Assembly (NCBI RefSeq): GCF_905475345.1
Contig: NC_066602.1
Coordinates: 124,001 to 188,000 of the forward strand
Source: Vespula vulgaris
Taxonomy: Eukaryota > Arthropoda > Insecta > Hymenoptera > Vespidae
Length of the DNA: 64,000 nt
Reading direction: 5' to 3'
Shown here piece by piece: positions 57,031-64,000 of this stretch (position 1 is its first letter; each line of letters starts with the position of its first letter). The notes beneath the pieces were generated by a model. That model was given only the letters and a program-made list of their open reading frames with translations, ran no database searches and was not told where the DNA came from. The translations under genes were made by a program, and so were the position numbers.

Positions 57031-57351
57031 GTGTTTCCTCTTCTAGACCCCATAGAAACTTGCTCGACAGGCGACTCGATACGAAATGAACGAGTGTTTC
57101 AACTCCTGCGGATAGCTAGTAATCTGTTACAATTAGTCGAGCATGCGCTGTTATGTTCTACTCCCTCCTTTTCATATATTCGCGAGGGTAGCATTCCCGA
57201 CTATCTCTTCACAATGTTACCAATAATTCTGGATCGATACTATGGTAAAGGGGAAATGTCTGCTTGTTTTCAACCTTCTTATACATTTTTGATTCGTTTT
57301 TCTGATTTCGATTTCCCCTATCGGTTATTCTCCATACCCTTATCGTTTTGA
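57031..57351 (+). CDS. Exon-like open frame (106 codons), unknown
   Basis: The frame opens immediately after an in-frame TAG that is also an AG splice-acceptor-like site (TATTATTCTAG). Its base composition is richer in G+C than the surroundings, the strongest such contrast in the island. It reads FPLLDPIETCSTGDSIRNER, then VFQLLRIASNLLQLVEHALL, FSYIREGSIPDYLFTMLP and IILDRYYGKGEMSACFQ. The other two minus-frame readings I checked contain stops. There is no ATG near the start, so it would be an internal or terminal exon. A GGTAAAG donor-like site follows DRYYG (~57242). No family recognised. Confidence 0.35.
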   Translation: MFPLLDPIETCSTGDSIRNERVFQLLRIASNLLQLVEHALLCSTPSFSYIREGSIPDYLFTMLPIILDRYYGKGEMSACFQPSYTFLIRFSDFDFPYRLFSIPLSF

Positions 57352-57559
57352 TCACTTTCCTTTGTAAAAATCTAATTCTTTTCATTTTCTTACGGGAATA
57401 GAAATCTTTGTACGTATTTACTTATTCATATTTATTTATTTTTCCTATAGAGAACGATGACATTACCAAGAAAATAAAATTCAAATGACCATATTCAGAA
57501 TAATAAGAACGAAAAATAATTCAAATTAATAAGAAATAAACGAGTGAATAAACACGATA

Positions 57560-60420
57560 TTTCCTGAAGAACTAATCGGTATAGAACATGATATACGAAA
57601 TATTGGATAACTAAAAAATAATTACATAATTTCTTAAGTTCTCCAATAGGAAGTAAATTTTTAGAAAAAAGAGGTCTTTCGTATGAAAGAACTAAATAAG
57701 TTGTGGTACTTTGACCTGCAGAAGCCTTGATTAAATATGCAGATAATTAAACGATGCAGCTAAATAGATAATTGATTTATACAGCTGATCATATCATCCA
57801 ACCTGCTCTATGATTTCATAAGGGGAAGACAAATGAAAAAATACGTTTCCTATTTTCATAATCAGATGGGAGGTATACTAAATTCAACAGGACTGCATAA
57901 CCATTCCTGCTCACTTGTCCACTTGTACACGGCGCACATAAGCGCGCACAAGAGTACACGTGCATGGAATGAGATAATAACAAATCGTTTAATATCAAGG
58001 TACTCGACGATAAGTATGGAAGAACGTAATACGCTTATGCATTTTCATTAAATCTCTTTCAGAACGTACTAACGAGAGAATTCTGGCTACGCAGCAAATA
58101 AATTCGTGGAAATTCGTATTTTTGTGCAAAACGTAAATGAAATATTATGAATATCGTTTAAGTACACGACGTGAATATTATGACATACAATTTAGAAAAT
58201 TAATTCAACCTTTCTTCTACTTTTAATTTAATTGAATGTTTACTTAATTTAATCCGATGAAATCAAGATGGAAAGGTGACGTAAGCGTGGAATTAACATT
58301 TCTCGTGCGATTTAAAACTATTCATTATTATATCGAAAATCGGTGTATCCTTTGGTCGTCCCTACAGGTTTAATCATTTTGAAAGTTAAACCAACATTGG
58401 TTTCATTTCTATGTTTTCCGAGCTCATTCCTCAATCCATGAATAAACTTTCGAAACTAACATTCGTTTCTATTCTCGATATTATACTCTGTTATTTACAT
58501 ATTATTAATATTATTCCCGAAATCTCTCGATGATCCATTCGACTTCATCCTTACGATACGCCGTGTTAGGAACTTTCGAATTCAAATCGAGTTTTACAAA
58601 ATCAATGTTCGGCCAGAGACCAACATCGGTTTGATTAGAACTAAATTTACCAGTGAAATTATCGTCGTCGAGATAAAATATAACGTCGATTCAATCGTAA
58701 ACGAGGGTTTACTCATTATATTTACTCTCACCTTCAACTTCTTCATCTCTTGTACTTCCTTTTATTTCCTCTTTTTCTTCAACATTGATTCGCAGGACTT
58801 CTTTCTTGGAATCGCCCAACGATTTTCCTTACCGTCCCCAATTTCACCTATGGCATTGAAATATATTTTATTATGGTATATATAATTTTCTAATTGATAT
58901 CGTAATTAACATTAATTCGATATCCAAGAACACTATCAACGTTATTATTGATCTTCATTTTCCCATCTCGACTGAGTTGAATCCTTCACAGAGCAGAAGA
59001 AGATGGAATCAAAAAAGATTCCGCGATGAAATCTTCTTTTCTACGAAGGAATGTTCCCTCATTAGAGCAGAAATTCTACTTTGACCGACGATCCATATGC
59101 ACCATCGGACATCCGTATGAAGAACCTTTCTAAACGCAATCGAGTATATCCTCTTACTGAAGCTGCGTACCTTTCGATCCTTTGAAAGGATATATTCCCT
59201 GGCATTGAACCACTATTCGAACATAACTAAATAAAACAATACTATATCGATCTCGAGAAATGGCCATTGAAAATGTTGCGTTCCTATTTCTCTTTCTCGT
59301 TATTATCGATCACCTGACGAACACGATATAGAAGAAGGTATTACGGGTATGTTAGAGACAAGGACGATGTTTCAAAAGGAAATGTCTTTCTATTGATTCC
59401 AACACGTTGATTGATAATATTCTCTAGAAGCATTAGAAATGTTTTGAAAGAGGTACATAATCTTACATAATACAGTTAGATAATCATCGACCGATAACGT
59501 GTAATTCGATATGTGTTTTCCATGCATTAGGTATATGGATCTTTTTTTATCTCATTTTTCAAAATTAGTCCTGCAACATCAAACATCACGTCACTGTCCA
59601 TGAACTGTAAAGAAAAACTGAAAATTTTGTAGGACCAAATGAAAAGAAAAAGATCGCAAAAGAAATATTTTTTGCGTAAAAAATGTTTTTCGTCCAAGTT
59701 TGATGAATGGGAATTAAAAATGTGTATAATAATGTTCGCGAGATACTTTTATTAGGAGAAAATATCATCGAAAAAATTAATTCCTTTTCATTTAATATTA
59801 ACCCTTGGTAGGGAGCGATTAATAAAACGAAGCAGAAGCGTTTGTTACAATATGCTGCAATTCAATGTGGATTATTTTATACAGTAGTTAAAAGGAAAAA
59901 GTATAGTAGGTTGAATTAGATGGGATTGGTCGACAAATTCTTTTCTCCCCACTCATATACTTTTCTTTCTTTTCGGCTCTTTCGACCGCGGAATAGGAAA
60001 TATCGATCGACTTACGTAAAGCGTATTCAAATGAAATACGTAAAAGGAAAGAATCTAAATTAATATAACGAAGAAAATAAATATAATAAATTATCTCAAT
60101 CCATATTCCTTTGCAAATGTACAATAAAGAAAGGGAGGTTTTTGTTAACCTAAATGATAGAAAAAGAATTGAAGGTAATATTAGGAAACAAATTTACAAG
60201 CAGTATTTCTTGGTCGAAAGTAATACTTACCTGTAAATATTTATAAACATAAAAATAAGAAAAATATTAATGGCCGGTTATCAAGATTCTTTATTCAATT
60301 TTCAATTATAAATTGTAAAGAAAAAGAGGATGAAAAAAAAGAAAACAATAGAAATTAAAAAAGGAAAATAACTTGTCCAGTTAATAGAGAACAATTGAAA
60401 AATTCATTTCCTTTCGATAC
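57560..60420 (-). repeat. S block 17, reverse, long type, diverged
   Basis: End signature 57620-57700, distal frame 57816-57998, NGLGRS-like ~58380-58450, acidic remnant 58500-58860 (broken), WYEE-type 59050-59230, GIVLSK-type ~59380-59510, TADEL ~59590-59630, FTRYFYY ~59700-59870, hydrophobic frame 59888-60124 (LLRISFEYALRKSIDISYS). Same order as S3; the left partner in module M11. Confidence 0.75.
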
Positions 60421-60720
60421 TCGTCATCCTCATCTCATTTCGGTTCTTTATATCGTGTAATACGTGGTCTCGATTAACCTGCGTCGAATGTACTAACCCA
60501 TCCTACCGTGTTCCGACTCGGTAATTAGCTTGGTCCAACGATGTGACGGTTCGGGGAAGAATCTTGCCTGTAGGAGTCGTTCTTTTAATAATTAAAATGA
60601 AAGTAATACGTAAGTAGGTGCTAGATAATCACGTTTTTACTTCATACGTACCAAAGGAAACTTACAAGCAGTCCAAACGGTACAAACAATTCCTTCATTT
60701 CCACTAGTCTTTTGTTTAAT
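60420..60720 (-). pseudogene. E block, first subtype, frameshifted
   Basis: Inverted relative of 49760-50050 and of 8151-8430. Its recognisable core (TAATACGTGGTCTCGATTAA) encodes the LYHVLH region on minus, but indels break every frame. Confidence 0.45.
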
Positions 60721-62260
60721 TTATTCATATAAGGTAAATATATCAGTGATGATTAGTATATAATTTATTATAAAATTTCAATTCTATATTATGGAAATGA
60801 AACTGATTTTTGTGATCAATAGCATCCTAATTATTATTTTGTTGTTTCTAGGAGAAGGTACTTTGTATCGATTAAAAGAACGTAACCGGATTTACCTTTG
60901 ATGATTGTACAATTTAAATGAACAACTGAACGTCTGTCCTAAGTCTTAACTAATCTACGTATTTTAAATTATTTCAGAGATATAGGAAACTAAATGAAGA
61001 CGAAAGCAGTTCCAATAGCTCAGAAGTATTGCAAAGGAGCCGAATTGACCGATATCTGAATTCTAATTACCAAAGAAGATAAAAGGATTTCAACTATGCT
61101 CAACGCGATTATTAAACATTTGACATCCGAAATGAAATACACTTACATTGGTACTTTCTGTTCTTCCTTACATCCGAGGATAAGTCATACTTGGATAGTA
61201 CAAATGTCCGACCTTCAACCAGATTAGGAAATGAAAACGTTTATCTCTTTTCTAGTCCTATATTTAAATGGGAAATCGATACATGCTGTGAATGGTATGA
61301 TATTTTAGAGATAAGATATAAATTTTTTTTTCTAAAATGTAATATGGAATATAAAATCTGTATGATGGATGTATAACATAATTATTTATTGAATATTTAC
61401 ACAGATTTTATGATGGCGGCGGGAGTATTTCTACTGATAAGTGGAACATTAGGTCTCTTAACTCAAACTATGCTAAAGATATTCTTAGTGCATATAAATC
61501 AAGAACCTATATATTTTTCTACTAGTCTAATGAAGAATATTAGATATGAAAAGCAAGACGCTCGATGAAAGAGATGAATAATAACATATGAATAAAAATT
61601 TCAATATTGTTTGAAAGGATTTTGCGTCACGTATCGTTCGTCATTTAATGTATCAGATCGTCAAATCGGCGGAGGAAGCTGATGCTGCTCACGAATTTAT
61701 TACAAATCTTCCTAGTGATATGAAACCCAAGTTGGTGAGAGAGACACTTAATTATGCAGTGTATGGAAACAACTTGTTGCTATTGCTAGGGTGTTTCTAT
61801 AGCAACCATTTACTTTAATATTGGATTTTAATAAACGAGGTATGAAGAGATGCAATATAAGTAACTCGTCACGTATCTTATCCAATCTTCCATATTAATT
61901 TCATCTTTTATAATATAGCACATTGGATTGTGAAAACAGAAGAAGTTTCAAGAAGCAGTTGTAAAATCTAACCAAAGAGTAAACATTGTTAGTACATTGC
62001 TCGTAGATTAAATGCCCTTAAATCTTCTGGTGTTGATGTACTGCAACGCGATGTTGCTATAGAGGTTGGTTTAATAATGCATAATCACTTTTTCGTATGT
62101 TACATTCATATATTCATTTATTGGAAACTAGATTGGATTACAATTTCGCTAAGTAGGTCTATATCCGATGAAGAACTTTAAACGGAAATGAAAGTAGCCG
62201 ATTTTCTCATAGAGATTAATTTCTTTAAAGAAAATGTACATTGAAGTAGATTGTTTGTGA
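60720..62260 (+). pseudogene. G block m, full length, diverged
   Basis: The signal ORF at 60791; a lost mini-intron donor (CCTAAGTC) but kept acceptor ~60977; RYRKLNEDESSSNSSEVLQ and SRIDRYLNSN at 60978-61060; frame 61191-61376 (STNVRPSTRLGNENVYLFSS); membrane segment ~61400-61500 (MMAAGVFLLISGTLGLLTQT); FSTSLMKNIRYEKQDAR; then MYQIVKSAEEADAAHEFITN and LPSDMKPKLVRETLNYAVYG (61650-61770); intron to ~61918; EEWF and C-terminal segments 61920-62180, frameshifted. It shows all G segments in order on one strand. Confidence 0.65.
60791..60901 (+). CDS. Signal-peptide ORF of G (36 aa), hypothetical
   Basis: ATG 60791 to TGA 60899-60901. MEMKLIFVINSILIIILLFL, GEGTLYRLKERNRIYL. The first ~25 residues fit a secretion signal. 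In the 53-codon relative at 8497 the region after the RN dipeptide continues with SLTLEF instead of stopping, through a length difference. Probably the truncated first exon of a decayed gene. Confidence 0.35.
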   Translation: MEMKLIFVINSILIIILLFLGEGTLYRLKERNRIYL

Positions 62261-64000
62261 ATTTAAGTTCATCATAATCTATCGAATTAATAAAGAACAT
62301 TTTTTATAAATTCAAGCACGTAGCAGTATATACTCCTTAAATACGGATTATATAGAAGTTTATTTCGATTAACTGTAATTTGTATATAAACATTTGTATA
62401 CACATGCTACTTGTATTTAATGTGACCCTCAACTTCATAATACATATCCTAATGCACAGCAGTATGCGATTAACATTAGATTCTTATTATTGCTTTATTG
62501 CGCGATAATAAAAAGTAGGAATTCATAGAAAATCTTTTTTTATATTTATTTTATTTTCGTAATATCAGTTTTTTCCCTTTACGTGTTTCATTTGATGGTC
62601 AGTCAACATTTCCTATTACGTGATCGAAAGAGCCGAGAAGGCCGAAAAGGATGCAAGCTGGGGGATACGAATTTTTTAATTTCACACTTTTAATTCGACA
62701 AATTATTATTTTTTCGTTACTACCTTTTGGAATATCTCATATAAAATGATTCACATTCACGTTTTTGCCTCGTATTTATTGATTGTTCTTTACCAAAGAT
62801 TAATATTGAATGAAAAGGAATTAATTTTTTTTTTGCTAATTTCCCATAATACATATATCTTATGCACGATAATATACACATTACTGATTCACTTCTAAGA
62901 AACGTTGGTTAAAAGGGTTGTTCGTACAAAAAATATTTTCTTTCTGATTTCTCCTTGTCACTATAAAAATTATATTATGTGTGAATTGATCAGTATGAAT
63001 ATCTAATTGTGTTTTAATATTTTCAGGTTTTTGTTGCAGTTCATCGGCCGTGATGACACTCTGAATTATAGCTCGAATATAAAAAAAGAAAAGAAAGAAA
63101 AATACCATATGTCTTATGCGCGGACAGCGAATTACATAGTATCGATCGGCAGAATTGTATTATTTAAGATCATCACTGATTCTTAAATCATTTTTAGTAT
63201 TTCTTGAAGGTACTATGAGTTATCGTTTTCTCTTCAAATATCCTCCTTGTCTTTGTGTGATCTCATACTGTGTTCGTTATATGATTGAGAATATCCAGGA
63301 AGAAGAAAAAGAAGGTGAAACATCCCTGCTTGACGACGAAGTTTGGAAAGACCAATGTGGCGCAGTTTTGTAAAGCATGGAACGGTGGTACGAGGAAATG
63401 GGATTTTATCAAAGGATCCAAACGTAAGCAGCTTTAGCTGGAGGATATATGCGATTGTGCTCAAAAATGTTTGTCGAAGGCTCATCCGACGTTCCACGCA
63501 GGGCATGAGTCAAAGGGGGATTAAAATGAAACTAAGGGAGATTTATCGTATAAATCAATTTCACATACAGATATGATCAAGAGATTAACCGTTTTTGGAA
63601 GTAGTAACATTAGCAGAGGAATACTTTTAAATTATACGTGAAATAGAAAGTCGATGTTTACGTCATTGTTATTGCATCAATTTAAATTAAGTAACCATCC
63701 CATATAATTAAAAAAGAAGGAGTGTTGAATTCTACATTTCAAATTGTTTGTCAAAATATTTACGACACGCATTTAAAAAATATTCGTAATATTTAATGTG
63801 CATTTTTCATAAATATTGAAATTTGGATGAAGTAACTGCTGCGTAGCGCGAGTTACCCTGTTGAAACATTTTGATAGGGATTTTGTGATAATGGATGTAT
63901 GTAGCACGTGCTCCCGCACTTATCGTGAAGTACCTTCTTTTGTACCCTTCGTTATTATATCTCTCCATCTGCGTATGCTCTGATGCGTACTTCTCTGTTC
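62260..64000 (+). repeat. Linker plus S block 18, forward, short type (cut by window end)
   Basis: Linker 62260-62500, hydrophobic segment 62510-62690, antisense TADEL ORF 62881-63108, GIVLSK-type 63120-63230, frame 63155-63373 (ENIQEEEKEGETSLLDDEVW), GYMRL-type 63370-63510, AGTAACATTAGCAGAGGAAT ~63603, distal segment from 63840. Same order as S4. Confidence 0.75.
62881..63108 (-). CDS. TADEL-type ORF (75 aa), hypothetical
   Basis: ATG is the complement of 63106-63108. A Phe-rich hydrophobic start (MVFFFLFFFYIRAI) is followed by SVITADELQQKPENIKTQLD, IHTDQFTHNIIFIVTRRNQK and ENIFCTNNPFNQRFLEVNQ. It is the longest uninterrupted copy of a segment found antisense in nearly every S block (open but without this start at 33740-33850 and 48370-48460). 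The Phe-rich part may come from a poly-A/T tract rather than selection. Predicted helical, polar, unknown family. Confidence 0.35.
   Translation of the reverse strand: MVFFFLFFFYIRAIIQSVITADELQQKPENIKTQLDIHTDQFTHNIIFIVTRRNQKENIFCTNNPFNQRFLEVNQ

Noticed and set aside
1..64000. Bacterial or plasmid annotation
   Set aside because: No operons, no ribosome-binding sites, and the long frames are short, AT-driven and mostly lack ATG. Many listed frames start at TTG or GTG, which only reflects permissive start calling.
1..64000. Integrated virus or polydnavirus segment
   Set aside because: Gene families in inverted copies recall such segments, but I recognise no viral or virulence gene and nearly every copy is decayed. 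Unsupported without a search.
1..64000. Known transposon with transposase or reverse transcriptase
   Set aside because: No catalytic motif (DDE-type spacing, YxDD, RNase H or integrase signature) seen in any frame. Module ends show no evident target-site duplication by eye.
1..64000. tRNA, rRNA, CRISPR or telomeric repeats
   Set aside because: No cloverleaf box motifs, no conserved rRNA strings, no regularly spaced short repeats and no TTAGG arrays were seen.

Overview
This window looks like non-coding or decaying nuclear DNA from a eukaryote, most likely an insect. I infer this from the strong AT bias, the absence of any bacterial-style gene, operon or Shine-Dalgarno signal, and the presence of short AT-rich GT-AG intron candidates. 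I cannot name the species. I recognise no known protein family, no transposase, no reverse transcriptase, no tRNA or rRNA and no CRISPR array.

Apart from one island at about 52.9-57.6 kb, essentially everything is built from a few recurring blocks. To describe them I use my own labels. G is a 0.6-1.6 kb block with remnants of a gene that starts with a signal-peptide-like exon; I count 13 copies. E is a short block on the opposite strand, head-to-head with G, which can encode a small secreted-looking protein. S is a 1.1-2.9 kb block downstream of E in E orientation; I count 18 full or partial copies. T is a 1 kb relative of S; there are 4 copies plus a fragment. U is a spacer where two S blocks meet. 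The usual module is S(reverse)-E(reverse)-G-S(forward), about 4-6.5 kb, so each G sits between two diverged inverted S blocks.

Module layout with strand of G: M1 ~1.0-4.96 kb (-); M2 ~5.5-11.35 kb (+); M3 ~11.38-16.78 kb (+ then -, ending in T); M4 ~16.85-22.85 kb (-); M5 ~23.2-27.4 kb (+); M6 ~27.4-32.7 kb (inverted copy of M3); M7 ~32.7-38.97 kb (-); M8 ~38.97-45.33 kb (+ then -, ending in T); a lone S at ~45.4-48.25 kb; M10 ~48.25-52.88 kb (-); a mostly non-repetitive island at 52.88-57.56 kb; M11 57.56 kb to the window end (+). At a larger scale, 1.0-16.8 kb reappears inverted at 27.4-42.2 kb, and M1+M2 also reappear inverted as M4+M5. The first 45 kb is therefore a set of nested long palindromes with several near-identical segments. 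M10, M11 and the lone S are clearly more diverged.

Most copies carry frameshifts, stops and internal deletions. A few reading frames have survived: a 53-codon signal-peptide ORF (8497-8658), its divergent partner E (8151-8396, minus), an acidic 107-codon ORF (6267-6590, minus), a 75-codon ORF (62881-63108, minus) and a 104-codon ORF (44020-44334). The best overall reading is an ancient, lineage-specific divergent gene pair, amplified by inverted duplication and now mostly pseudogenes. A composite element with very long inverted ends is an alternative. All block boundaries are by eye and good to roughly 20-50 bases.
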